A model generated the notes under the pieces. That model was not told the origin of the DNA, did no database searches, and saw only the letters and a program-made list of their open reading frames with translations. From contig JASLXP010000678.1 in the NCBI GenBank assembly GCA_030740295.1, positions 1 to 37,319 on the forward strand: DNA of 37,319 nucleotides, given 5' to 3'. This document shows positions 25,016 to 34,041 of the stretch, piece by piece; within the stretch, counting starts at the first letter, position 1, and each line of letters begins with the position of its first letter. This DNA is from Planctomycetota bacterium (lineage in GTDB: Bacteria; Planctomycetota; PUPC01; JACPCR01). The position numbers and the translations under genes were made by a program.

Positions 25016-26482
25016 TCAGTCACCCGGGGGAGAGGGATTGCGGCCGTCACTTCGCCCTTCCTGCTTGTACTTTTCCAGGAGGGCTTTCAAGCTCTTCACA
25101 CGATCCGGGTGTGCGGCGTAGAGATTATTCTTCTCGATTCGATCCTCAGCGACGTTGAATAATTCGCCCGGATGATCGTGGGGAACATAGCCGCGTTCTT
25201 CTTTGAGCCAGTCCGGCTCTCTGTTGGCGTCGCCACTTGGCGAATCGATGAACACCCACTCGCCCTGGCGGATGGCGAAGTTGCCCTGGATGGAGTTGTG
25301 GACGATCTCGCCACGGAGCGGCGGCTCGCAGGGCTCACCGACAAGGGCAGGAAGAATGCTGTAACTGTCCTCGCCCGCGTCTTCGGGCAGTCCGTAATCG
25401 ACCAGGCTCGCGGCCGTCGCCATCAGGTCGATGAGACAGATTGGCTCATCGTTGACTGCACCTGCTTCGGTCCTCGCCGGCCATCGGGCGATGAAGGGGA
25501 CGCGGTGCCCGCCCTCCCACGTATCTCGCTTCAGGCCCCGCAGGCCATCCATGCTGTAGTGTCCGAATTCTTGAATCCTCTTATAGGCGGAATTCTCCGG
25601 GCCGTTATCACTGGTGAATATCAGGAGCGTGTTGTCGGCAATCCCCCGGCGATCCAGAGCCTTCATCACTTCACCGACCGTCCAATCGACCTCGCAGACA
25701 AAGTCGCCGTAGTCACCGGCGCCGCTCATGCCTTTAAAATCATCCGTTGGCACAATTGGCGTGTGCGGAGCCGTGAGCGGGAAATAGAGAAAGAAGGGGG
25801 AATCGTCGGACTCCTCGATGTACTTAACCGTTCGACGGGTCAGTTCCGGCATCACCGCCTCCAGTTCCCAGCCGGGCGCCATGGGGCCTGGGGCTCCGTA
25901 CATCTCGTCCGGCTTCTCTTCAGTGGGTTGGGCCAGAATACGGTCGTTCTCGAACCAGGTGTACGGCGGAAAGTTCGGAACATCCTCACCAAAGTAGTAA
26001 TCGAATCCACAGTCCACCGGCCCGCCTTTCACAGGCTGAGTGAAGTCGATGTTGTCGCTCAGGGCGTGACGCTTACTCATCTCGTACTCACCGGGAGACA
26101 GGTCGCCATAGGCCGGGCTGCCGTCTTTTGTGGCCCAATTCCAGCCCAGGTGCCACTTGCCGATGCAGGCTGTCCGATACCCACGTTCCCTGAGCATCTG
26201 ACCAACTGTCAAGCGGTCCGGCTCAATGAGAGACGCATCCCACGGCCAGAGAACCGACTGTTTCAACGCCGTCCGCCAGCAATAGCGTCCGCAGAGAATC
26301 GAATACCGGGACGGCGTGCAAACGCTCGACGGAGCATGGGCATCCGTGAACCGCATGCCCTGCGAAGCGAGAGCATCCAGGTTGGGCGTGGGAATCATTG
26401 AATCCGGGTTGTAGCAACTCAAATCTCCGTAGCCGAGATCATCGGCCAGGATGTAGATGATGTTGGGGTGGGTGGCGCTCAT
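25016..26482 (-). CDS. Sulfatase (arylsulfatase-like), no obvious export signal
   Basis: This 488-residue protein starts at ATG 26482 (MSATHPNIIYILADDLGYGD), preceded by a purine-rich AGAGAGAAG. An in-frame ATG at 26506 would add eight residues. The family features are clear: NIIYILADDLGYGDLSCY metal-binding N-terminus, the formylglycine site C55-T-P-S-R with the downstream L-x-G-R (SILCGRY), GKWHLG, and the DNGPE metal site. The Cys form of the site requires a formylglycine-generating enzyme (not in this window) or an anaerobic radical SAM maturase. It is expected to remove sulfate from sulfated sugars. Unlike most such enzymes it shows no signal peptide at this start. It diverges from the large PVC-type haem protein. 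Confidence 0.92.
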   Translation of the reverse strand: MSATHPNIIYILADDLGYGDLSCYNPDSMIPTPNLDALASQGMRFTDAHAPSSVCTPSRYSILCGRYCWRTALKQSVLWPWDASLIEPDRLTVGQMLRERGYRTACIGKWHLGWNWATKDGSPAYGDLSPGEYEMSKRHALSDNIDFTQPVKGGPVDCGFDYYFGEDVPNFPPYTWFENDRILAQPTEEKPDEMYGAPGPMAPGWELEAVMPELTRRTVKYIEESDDSPFFLYFPLTAPHTPIVPTDDFKGMSGAGDYGDFVCEVDWTVGEVMKALDRRGIADNTLLIFTSDNGPENSAYKRIQEFGHYSMDGLRGLKRDTWEGGHRVPFIARWPARTEAGAVNDEPICLIDLMATAASLVDYGLPEDAGEDSYSILPALVGEPCEPPLRGEIVHNSIQGNFAIRQGEWVFIDSPSGDANREPDWLKEERGYVPHDHPGELFNVAEDRIEKNNLYAAHPDRVKSLKALLEKYKQEGRSDGRNPSPPGD

Positions 26483-26702
26483 GTCTTCTCTCTGGGATGA
26501 CTTCATTCAGATGCGACAACACCTCTGTCGCGAGCCTGGTCGAAATCCTAACAGCTCGATAAAGATCAGGACAGAGCTCGGATTCTGTTCTTCTGGCTAT
26601 CACTTCGGTACTTGTGTGCGTTGCCCGTGTGCTTTCTGTTTTCTTCGGACCGTCTGAGCTCCCCGTTGCCACCTCCACACCTCCTGTGCTACGCTCGCGC
26701 TC

Positions 26703-29700
26703 ATGCTGAGACTCACTGTTCTTACAGCTCCTGCTTTGGCCATCTTGTGCTTCGTCGCGCTGCCGGTCTGGCCGGAAGCCCCTGAGCCGAACACGTCTCG
26801 CGACATAAGCAGCCTGACGGTCCCGGAAGGTCTCCAGGTCACTGTCTGGGCCGAAGCGCCGATGTTCTTCAATCCAACGAACATTGATTTCGATGTGCGC
26901 GGCCGGGTATGGGTCGCTGAAGCCGTCAATTACCGGGCATTCAGGAATCGGGGTAGAAAGCCTTTGTCGCACACAGAGGGCGACCGGGTGATGATCCTGG
27001 AAGATTCGGACGGTGATGGGAAGGCTGAGCTTTCGAAAGTTTTCGTGCAGGACGCAGACCTTGTCGCGCCGCTGGGACTCGCGGTGATCGGCAATCGCGT
27101 TTTCGTTTCCTGCTCCCCGCATCTGCTTTTGTACGTGGACGAAGATGGGGACGACAGGCCCGATCGGAAGGAGAAGTTTCTGACGGGGTTTGGCGGCCAC
27201 GATCATGATCATGGGCTGCACGCTCTGGTGGCCGGGCCGGGCGGCTGGTTCTACTTCAATGCGGGCAATGCAGGCCCCCACGTCGTTACGGACAAGGCGG
27301 GCTGGACCCTCCGGGCCGGAAGCTGGTATTCCGGCGGCAGCCCGCACAACACCAGGAACTCGCCGAGTCTCAAGAGCGGGGATGGCCGAATCTATGTCGG
27401 CGGGCTGGCAATGCGTATCCGGCCCGATGGGACCGGGCTGTCCGTCATTGGTCACAATTTCCGAAACAGCTATGAAATCTGCGTCGATTCCTTCGGCAAC
27501 GTCTGGCAGAACGACAACGACGATGTTGTGAGCTGTCGTACGACCTGGCTGATGGAATACGGCAACGCCGGCTACAGCTCGGCAGACGGTAAACGCAACT
27601 GGCAGATCGACAGGCGGCCGGGGCAGGCCACCCCCGTCGCTCACTGGAGGCAAGAAGACCCGGGCGTGATCCCGTCCGGTGACGTGTATGGCCCTGGGGC
27701 GCCGACCGGCATCGCAGTCTATGAAAACGGGCTGCTGCCCGAGAAGTTCACCGGAATGGTGTTGAGCTGCGAGGCCGGTCGGAACGTCGTCTGGGGCTAT
27801 CTGCCGGAGCCGCAAGGCGCCGGTTTCAAACTCGAACGATTCCCTTTTCTGACGTCCGTCAAAAAAGATGATGTGAATTACAGATGGCAGAAGGTGGAGC
27901 AGGATCAGCGGAAATGGTTCCGGCCGTCGGATGTGGCCGTCGGGCCTGACGGCGCCGTCTACGTGGCCGACTGGTTCGATCCCATTGTCGGTGGACACGC
28001 CATGCACGACACCGCAGGCACGGGATCCATCTACCGCATCGCTGCCGGCAGCAGAAAAGGCACTGTTCCCAGGATGGACCTGTCGACGCCGGATGGGCAG
28101 ATCGCTGCTCTGAAAAGTCCGGCGCCGAACGTTCGATTCCTCGGCTTTGAAAGGCTGGCGGCCCGGGGCGCGGCCGCTTTGCCTGTCCTTGAACGATTGC
28201 TTCTCGATGACAATCCTCGCCTTGCAGCGCGTGCAGTCTACCTGATGGCCCGGCTTGGACCTGCCGGGCGGGACAAGGCAGTGCAACTCCTGAAAGACAA
28301 ACGCGAATGGATGCGCACGGTCTCGTTCAGAGCGCTGCGCCGCGCGGGCCATGAAGTGCGCGGTCTGGCGAAAGACATGGCCAGCGATCCCTCGCCGGCG
28401 GCGCGGCGAGAAGTGGCTTTGGCCATGCGAGACATGACGCTGGAAGAAAGCCAGTCCATCCTTGTGGAAATAGCTGAAGGCTATCGCGGCGGGGATCGCT
28501 GGTACCTGGAGGCGCTGGGCACGGGCTGCGAAGGAAAGGAGGTCGAGATGTACGGCTTCCTGCTGGGAAGGATGGGCGCGCCGCCGTTACAGTGGTCTAA
28601 AGAGTTTGCAGACATTGCGTGGCGGCTTCATCCGGCCACGTCAGGCCCGGCTTTCAAGGATAGGGCCCTGGCACAGGAATTGGCCGATGCGCAGCGGAAA
28701 CAGGCAATCGATGCCCTGGCGTTTTCGCAGGACAAGTTTGCGCTGCGGGCATTAAAAGATGTGGCGACCAGGGGCCCGGATGACTTGCGATCGTATGCGG
28801 CCTGGTGGGTCAATAAACTTGGCGGCGGAACCGGAAAAGGGACCGTTCATCGTGGCACCAGTGCCAAGCCGCCGGGGAAGCCCAGGTTTGCCAGCGATGT
28901 CATCCGCAAGGGGCACGTTGACATTGATATCGACATCGCCGGAGCGAAGCGACTTTGGCTGGTCGCCGGCGCGGCGGGCAACGGCATCTCCTGCGACTGG
29001 GCAGACTGGGTCAATCCGATTCTGGTTGGGCCGAAAGGAGAGATGAAGCTGACCGACCTGAAATGGGAGAGGGCCAGCACGGGCTACGGAAAGCTGAATA
29101 TCAATAGGAATTGCAGGGACCTCCCGCTCAAAGTCGGCGGCAAGGTTTACGGGATCGGCATCGGCACTCACGCGGATTCGGCCATCGTCTACAACATCGC
29201 AGGGAAGGGCTTCACGCGATTCAGGGCCAGGGCCGGCGTGGACAACGGCGGACCAAAAATCGGCGGCTCGGACCATGTCAGCAAAACGTCAAGCGTCCGT
29301 TTCTTTGTCTATACAGAGGGTCCTTCGAAGGATGAGCAACTGCACCGTTATCGAAAGATCCTCCTCGACCCCAAAGCCGACGATGCCCGGCGGATCGAGG
29401 CGGCGACCGAACTGGCCAAAACGAAAGAGGGAGGCCGGATTCTCCTTGGCCTGGCGGCCGGCAAGAAGCTGCCCGCCGCAGTGAAGGCTCTTGTTGGCAA
29501 ACAGATCTTCAGGAACCCAGACCTCGCTGTCCGGGCTCTGGCCAGCCAGTATTTCCCCCGGCCGGGCAAGTCCGGCAAGCCGTATCCATCCATAGAACAG
29601 TTATTGAAAATGGAAGGAAATCCGGATCGAGGGAAGAAGTTGTTTTTCGACGCCAAGGCATCGTGTGCCGCGTGCCACAAGATGGAGGACAAGGGTCGCG

Positions 29701-30029
29701 ATATCGGCCCCGACATGTCGAAGATTGGTCTGAAGTATGACCGCCGGGCCCTGTTCGACTCGATCCTCAACCCGAGCGCCGGCATCGCCACAGGCTACGA
29801 GACATTCATCCTGGAGACCGAAGACGAAATGATCTTCAGCGGCTTTATCATGGCGGATGGTGAGGACATCGTGATCCGAGATACGTCCGGTGAAACGCAC
29901 AAGCTGCCCCGGAAGAACATTGTGAGCCGAAAGCAGCAGGAGATCTCTGCCATGCCGGACAACATCGCTCTCGGGCTGGATCCGCAGGAGCTGGCAGATC
30001 TGGTTGAGTTTCTTCGAGGCCTCAAATGA
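26703..30029 (+). CDS. PVC-type propeller/HEAT/NPCBM protein with C-terminal haem c domain
   Basis: This 1108-residue exported protein has a signal peptide at 1-24 (ALAILCFVALPVWPEA). The Pirellula/Verrucomicrobium N-terminal 'membrane-bound dehydrogenase' domain spans about 39-450 (LTVPEGLQVTVWAEAP; GGHDHDHGLHAL; VAVGPDGAVYVADWFDP). HEAT-like repeats span about 460-650 and an NPCBM-like carbohydrate-binding domain about 735-866 (VYGIGIGTHADSAIVYNI). The C-terminal haem domain of the same clade has CAACH (C988-H992) and GRDIGPDMS. It is likely a periplasmic electron-transferring sugar oxidase. In this clade such proteins are abundant but mostly uncharacterised. Its stop overlaps the next start (ATGA). 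Confidence 0.9.
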   Translation: MLRLTVLTAPALAILCFVALPVWPEAPEPNTSRDISSLTVPEGLQVTVWAEAPMFFNPTNIDFDVRGRVWVAEAVNYRAFRNRGRKPLSHTEGDRVMILEDSDGDGKAELSKVFVQDADLVAPLGLAVIGNRVFVSCSPHLLLYVDEDGDDRPDRKEKFLTGFGGHDHDHGLHALVAGPGGWFYFNAGNAGPHVVTDKAGWTLRAGSWYSGGSPHNTRNSPSLKSGDGRIYVGGLAMRIRPDGTGLSVIGHNFRNSYEICVDSFGNVWQNDNDDVVSCRTTWLMEYGNAGYSSADGKRNWQIDRRPGQATPVAHWRQEDPGVIPSGDVYGPGAPTGIAVYENGLLPEKFTGMVLSCEAGRNVVWGYLPEPQGAGFKLERFPFLTSVKKDDVNYRWQKVEQDQRKWFRPSDVAVGPDGAVYVADWFDPIVGGHAMHDTAGTGSIYRIAAGSRKGTVPRMDLSTPDGQIAALKSPAPNVRFLGFERLAARGAAALPVLERLLLDDNPRLAARAVYLMARLGPAGRDKAVQLLKDKREWMRTVSFRALRRAGHEVRGLAKDMASDPSPAARREVALAMRDMTLEESQSILVEIAEGYRGGDRWYLEALGTGCEGKEVEMYGFLLGRMGAPPLQWSKEFADIAWRLHPATSGPAFKDRALAQELADAQRKQAIDALAFSQDKFALRALKDVATRGPDDLRSYAAWWVNKLGGGTGKGTVHRGTSAKPPGKPRFASDVIRKGHVDIDIDIAGAKRLWLVAGAAGNGISCDWADWVNPILVGPKGEMKLTDLKWERASTGYGKLNINRNCRDLPLKVGGKVYGIGIGTHADSAIVYNIAGKGFTRFRARAGVDNGGPKIGGSDHVSKTSSVRFFVYTEGPSKDEQLHRYRKILLDPKADDARRIEAATELAKTKEGGRILLGLAAGKKLPAAVKALVGKQIFRNPDLAVRALASQYFPRPGKSGKPYPSIEQLLKMEGNPDRGKKLFFDAKASCAACHKMEDKGRDIGPDMSKIGLKYDRRALFDSILNPSAGIATGYETFILETEDEMIFSGFIMADGEDIVIRDTSGETHKLPRKNIVSRKQQEISAMPDNIALGLDPQELADLVEFLRGLK

Positions 30030-30937
30030 AACAGAAAAGAACGGAACCCATCCCACCCGCGCCCGCGCTTACACGGCGAAGTCTCCTAATCCGATCCGCT
30101 TCAGCCGCGGGGACGATGGCGCTGAGCCCGTCTCTCTCAGCGCTGTTTGCAGAGCAGAAATCGCGCTGGTTCAAGATCGGTGTGTGTGACTGGAATCTGG
30201 GTCGAAGGGGCACTCCGGACGCAATCCGGGTCGCAACCGAGGTGGGCCTGGACGGCGTCATGGCCAGCTTCGGTGGCCCCGGCGGGAAGTATGACCTCCG
30301 CAAGCCCGAGGGTTGCAGGGCCTACGCGGACGCGACAGCGAAACACGGCCCGGTCATTTGCTCTCTCGGGATGGGCGTCCTCAACGGCGTTCCTTACAAG
30401 TCAGACCCCAAGGCAGAGAAGTGGGTGCGCGACAGCGTTGGGGTCGCCAGGGCACTGAATGTAAAGGTCGTACTCCTGGCCTTCTTTGGCAGAGGCGATA
30501 TCAAAGGGGACGCGAAGGGCACTCAGGAGGTCATCCGCCGTCTTCGGGAGGTTGCACCTGAAGCCGAAAAGGCCGGAGTCATTCTCGGCCTCGAGACCTG
30601 GCTCAGCGCAAAGGAACACATGCATATCATCGACAGCGTAGGCAGCCCGAACGTGCAGGTGTACTACGACCTCGGCAACTCCTTGAAGAAAGGCTACGAC
30701 ATCTATCGTGAGATCCGCGAGCTGGGCCGTGAGCACATCTGCGAGTTCCACGCCAAGGACTACGCCGGAAAGCTCTTCGGCCACGGCAACGTCGATTTCT
30801 GGAAGGTCCGCCGCGCCATTGATGACATCGGTTACAGCGGCTGGGTCGTCGTCGAAGGCGCCCAACCTTTCGGCCTGCACAAGAGCTACCGCCACGACGC
30901 CAACTTCCTGAAAGGCATCTTCCCACCGAACGGATGA
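30026..30937 (+). CDS. Sugar phosphate isomerase/epimerase-like protein with Tat signal
   Basis: This 303-residue TIM-barrel protein has a Tat-type N-terminus: TRRSLLIRSASAAGTMAL at about 16-33, with an SRR-like twin arginine and a hydrophobic core ending near ALFAEQ. The barrel shows KIGVCDWNLG, LGLETWL, VQVYYDLGN, HICEFHAKDY and WVVVEGAQ, with the metal-binding Glu, Asp, His and Glu positions of this superfamily. Export by Tat suggests action on sugars in the periplasm after oxidation by the upstream haem protein, with which it overlaps by four bases. The reaction is not known. Confidence 0.88.
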   Translation: MKQKRTEPIPPAPALTRRSLLIRSASAAGTMALSPSLSALFAEQKSRWFKIGVCDWNLGRRGTPDAIRVATEVGLDGVMASFGGPGGKYDLRKPEGCRAYADATAKHGPVICSLGMGVLNGVPYKSDPKAEKWVRDSVGVARALNVKVVLLAFFGRGDIKGDAKGTQEVIRRLREVAPEAEKAGVILGLETWLSAKEHMHIIDSVGSPNVQVYYDLGNSLKKGYDIYREIRELGREHICEFHAKDYAGKLFGHGNVDFWKVRRAIDDIGYSGWVVVEGAQPFGLHKSYRHDANFLKGIFPPNG

Positions 30938-31054
30938 AGCTCTACCTTGACGTTCTCCTCTGACATCGATGGCTGGATCTGCAATGGCTGACCGAGTTTT
31001 CGGATTCCCACGCCACCGATGACAATCCTCTGCCACGAATAAACAGGACCGGTC

Positions 31055-32092
31055 ATGAACAAGGCAACCGTTGGATGTGCTGTCCTCGGATACGGGCCAA
31101 TTTTCAACTGGGGTTGGATGCACGCCCGGTGGATTCAGGGCGTAGATGACCTTCAACTTCTGGCCATCTGCGACAAGGATCCGGAGTGCGCAGCGAAGGC
31201 GCGGCAGGACTACCCGGAAGCAGACGTCACCACCAACATGCAGGAAATGCTCTGCCGGCAGGACATTGACCTGGTGTCGGTTGTGACTCCCCACGACACG
31301 CACGCTCCCCTCGTCATCGAGTGTCTCAAAGCGGGGAAGCACGTCGTCGTCGAAAAGCCCATGTGCCTCACCGTTGCCGAAGCGACCGAGATGATCGAAA
31401 CAGCGCGTGAAGCGGGCCGTTCCCTGGCGGTCTTCCATAACCGGCGGCACGACGGAAATGTGCGTGCCGTCAAAGGCGTGATCGATGACGGTCTGATCGG
31501 CGAAGTCTTCCACATCGAGCTTTCTGCGTGTCGATTCGGTTCCCCGGACAGTCGCTGGCGGTCACGGAAAGAGATCTCCGGCGGAGCACTCTACGACTGG
31601 GGAGCGCACGGGATTGACTGGGTGCTGTCGATGGTCCCAAGCAGGATGGCGCAGGTGACAGGGTTCTTCCACAAACGGGTGTGGCACGATTTCTCGAACG
31701 AGGATCAGACGCGAGCGACCGTTCTTTTCGAGAATGGGGTGACCGCGGATATCCTGCAATCGGACATCGCTTACGCCGGCAAACCGCTCTGGTACATCCT
31801 GGGAACCGAGGGCGCCATTGTGGACACCGGCGCTAACGCCATCGAGGGATACATTGACAAACTAATTGGCCCTTCAGGCGGCAGCTTCAAGCTGATCTCT
31901 GCCGAAGGAGAAAGAGATGTGAAATACAAGGAATCCGACTGGGTCACTTACTATGTTGATATGGCTGACCATCTGCTGCGAGGCGCACCGATACCTGTCT
32001 CCGGAGAGGACGGCCGACGGGTCATCACCGTGCTGGAGACAGCAGAAATATCCTCCAGGAACGGGCACTCAGAGCAGCCGCCATACGCTTAG
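31055..32092 (+). CDS. Gfo/Idh/MocA family oxidoreductase
   Basis: This 345-residue cytoplasmic protein has an N-terminal Rossmann fold (GYGPIFNWGWMHARWIQG; LLAICDKDPE), the conserved EKPMCLTVAEATEMI loop (about residues 105-119) and a C-terminal alpha/beta domain with GGALYDWGAHGIDWVLSM (about 177-194). The family performs NAD(P)-dependent oxidation of sugars, inositols or amino-sugars. The start is ATG 31055, 117 bases after the previous stop. Together with the two isomerases and the transketolase it suggests stepwise conversion of an unusual sugar. The substrate is unknown. Confidence 0.92.
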   Translation: MNKATVGCAVLGYGPIFNWGWMHARWIQGVDDLQLLAICDKDPECAAKARQDYPEADVTTNMQEMLCRQDIDLVSVVTPHDTHAPLVIECLKAGKHVVVEKPMCLTVAEATEMIETAREAGRSLAVFHNRRHDGNVRAVKGVIDDGLIGEVFHIELSACRFGSPDSRWRSRKEISGGALYDWGAHGIDWVLSMVPSRMAQVTGFFHKRVWHDFSNEDQTRATVLFENGVTADILQSDIAYAGKPLWYILGTEGAIVDTGANAIEGYIDKLIGPSGGSFKLISAEGERDVKYKESDWVTYYVDMADHLLRGAPIPVSGEDGRRVITVLETAEISSRNGHSEQPPYA

Positions 32093-32150
32093 TTGTCAGA
32101 GAATTTGATGGCCATGATAATAGGCGCACCCGTTGGGAGGCGCCGATTAC

Positions 32151-32155
32151 AGGAG
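32151..32155 (+). promoter_or_regulatory. Shine-Dalgarno AGGAG supporting a GTG start
   Basis: AGGAG lies five bases before GTG 32161 and supports that non-ATG codon as the start of the transketolase N-terminal subunit gene. Confidence 0.7.
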
Positions 32156-32160
32156 AAAGT

Positions 32161-32991
32161 GTGGACGAAAATCGAAAGAGCCTGATCGCGGACCTGGAAG
32201 AGAAGGCGCGGCAGATTCGCGTGCTGGTTGTCAGGACGGCTGCCATGTCGGATTGCCACACGGGCGGTTCGTTGTCGATAGCGGATATTATTGCTGCGCT
32301 CTACTTCCATGTACTTAAGGTGGATCCGCAGAACCCACTATGGGAAGGACGGGACTACTTCATCCTGAGTAAGGGCCACACCGTGCCCGCGCTGTATCCT
32401 GCTCTGGCCATGCGCGGCTTCTTCCCCGAAGAAGCGATCCTTACGCACCTTGAGCTGAACAGCATCCTTCCCGGGCATGCATGCACGCGCCTCACTCCGG
32501 GGATCGATGTGTCCACCGGATCACTGGGCCACGGTCTCCCTATCGGTGTGGGCACGGCTCTCGGGGTCCGAATGGACGGGGCCTCGAACCGGGTGTTCGT
32601 CATGCTCGGCGATGGGGAACTGCAGGAAGGCTCGAACTGGGAAGCAGCGATGGCCGCCTCGCATCACAAGCTGCACCAACTGACCGCCATCGTGGATCGG
32701 AATTGGTATCAAACGGGGCCGACTGAAGAAATGATGTCACTGGAGCCACTGGCCGACAAATGGCAATCCTTCGGCTGGCGCGTCCGCTGCATTGACGGAC
32801 ACAGCATGGAGGAAATCGTGGATGCACTGGAAGACATACCAGCCGGGCCGGGGCAACCGACCGTGATCATTGCTGACACGCTCAAGGGCAAAGGTGTTTC
32901 CTCTATCGAAAATCGGCACATGGCACGCTTCGATGATGAACAACTGCGGGCAGCTCTCGCGGAACTTGGTGAGGAGGCAGCTCATGGCTAG
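32161..32991 (+). CDS. Transketolase, N-terminal subunit
   Basis: The 276-residue product, with a GTG start, is the thiamine-diphosphate half of a split transketolase. It has SDCHTGGSLSIADI, KGHTVPALYPAL, TGSLGHGLPIGVG and GDGELQEGSNWEA followed by VDRN, the GDG-x(n)-N thiamine/Mg site. Length (about 275) and pairing match the two-subunit type common in archaea and anaerobes. Transketolase moves two-carbon units between sugar phosphates in the pentose pathway. It overlaps the C-terminal subunit gene by eight bases. Confidence 0.95.
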   Translation: MDENRKSLIADLEEKARQIRVLVVRTAAMSDCHTGGSLSIADIIAALYFHVLKVDPQNPLWEGRDYFILSKGHTVPALYPALAMRGFFPEEAILTHLELNSILPGHACTRLTPGIDVSTGSLGHGLPIGVGTALGVRMDGASNRVFVMLGDGELQEGSNWEAAMAASHHKLHQLTAIVDRNWYQTGPTEEMMSLEPLADKWQSFGWRVRCIDGHSMEEIVDALEDIPAGPGQPTVIIADTLKGKGVSSIENRHMARFDDEQLRAALAELGEEAAHG

Positions 32992-33925
32992 GCCCTTCGC
33001 CGAAGTGCTGGCAGAGCTGGCAGACCGCGACCCGCGGATATGCGGCGTGAGCTGCGATTGTTGGGGGTTCCTTGCACCACTGGCCCGGAAGTTCCCGGAA
33101 CGAGCCATCGAGCTGGGGATCGCAGAGCAGAATCTCATCGGCGTGGCGGCCGGATTGGCAGTGCGGGGGAAGATTCCGTTCGCCATCGGAATGAATCCAT
33201 TTGTAACCATGCGCTGCTTTGAGCAGATTCGCACCGACCTGGGTTACGGTCGGCGGAATGTGAAAGTCATCGGCGGATACGGTAGTGGCCTCAGCTTCGC
33301 CGCCTGGGGCGCGACTCATCACGCGATGGAGGAAATTGCCCTGATGCGACTCATCCCGGAGATGAAGGTCATCATGCCTGCTGACTTGTGGGAAACGGAG
33401 CACGCTGTCACGGCAGCGGCGGCCATGGACGGGCCATTTTATATCGCGCTTGCACAGGGCCAGCTCACTCCGCCCCCCGATGAAAGAACGCAGGCTACAG
33501 AAGCTGCTGAACAGAACAGGACATTTGAAGTGGGCAAGGCATCGGTATTACGGAACGGCGACGCGGCCACCGTCATCGCCACAGGCCCAATCATTTCGGA
33601 GGCACTTGTAGCTGCTGAGCTCCTCGCGGCAAAAGGCATTTCGATCCGCGTCCTCAGCATGCACACAATCAAGCCAATCGACCGTGAGGCCATCTCTCAC
33701 GCGGCACAGGAGACGCCCCTCATCATCACACTGGAGGAGCACACGGTAGTTGGCGGGCTCGGTGGAGCAGTCGCCGAAGTACTGGCAGACGCAGGTGCCG
33801 GCACGCCGCTGAAACGGTTGGGCCTTCAGGATGTTTTTGCGGTCATGTCAGGCAGTCACAGCGATTTCCGCGACCGGTTCGGCATGTCCGCCCAAGCGGT
33901 CGTGGACGCAGTCCTGAATAAATGA
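32984..33925 (+). CDS. Transketolase, C-terminal subunit
   Basis: The 313-residue partner starts at ATG 32984 (MARPFAEVLAELADRD) with GGAGG upstream at 32972-32977. Upstream in-frame codons are inside the N-terminal subunit gene and were not used. It has the pyrimidine-binding domain (ERAIELGIAEQNLIGVAAGL, about 40-60) and a C-terminal domain (ISIRVLSMHTIKPID; ITLEEHTVVGGLGGAVAEVL). The Glu in GIAEQN is the conserved residue that activates thiamine diphosphate. It forms a complete enzyme with the preceding subunit. Confidence 0.95.
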   Translation: MARPFAEVLAELADRDPRICGVSCDCWGFLAPLARKFPERAIELGIAEQNLIGVAAGLAVRGKIPFAIGMNPFVTMRCFEQIRTDLGYGRRNVKVIGGYGSGLSFAAWGATHHAMEEIALMRLIPEMKVIMPADLWETEHAVTAAAAMDGPFYIALAQGQLTPPPDERTQATEAAEQNRTFEVGKASVLRNGDAATVIATGPIISEALVAAELLAAKGISIRVLSMHTIKPIDREAISHAAQETPLIITLEEHTVVGGLGGAVAEVLADAGAGTPLKRLGLQDVFAVMSGSHSDFRDRFGMSAQAVVDAVLNK

Positions 33926-34041
33926 GAACGGCCTCTTCCTGAAAGCAAGAGAGCTCACCTCGTCACGATGAAGTCAGAGCAATTACTCCAACACGCGCGG
34001 TTCAGGACGGCCACCATACCTGGCCGGTTACGTGGCTGCTG

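Noticed and set aside
26439..28352. 637-residue open frame on the minus strand
   Set aside because: It lies antisense to the clearly recognisable PVC-type haem protein and overlaps the sulfatase promoter region. It shows no family motifs, so it is a shadow of high-G+C coding sequence.
34009..34025. Possible terminator hairpin (GGCCA/TGGCC) between the convergent transketolase and hydroxylase genes
   Set aside because: It has only five paired bases and no T-run; too weak to call.
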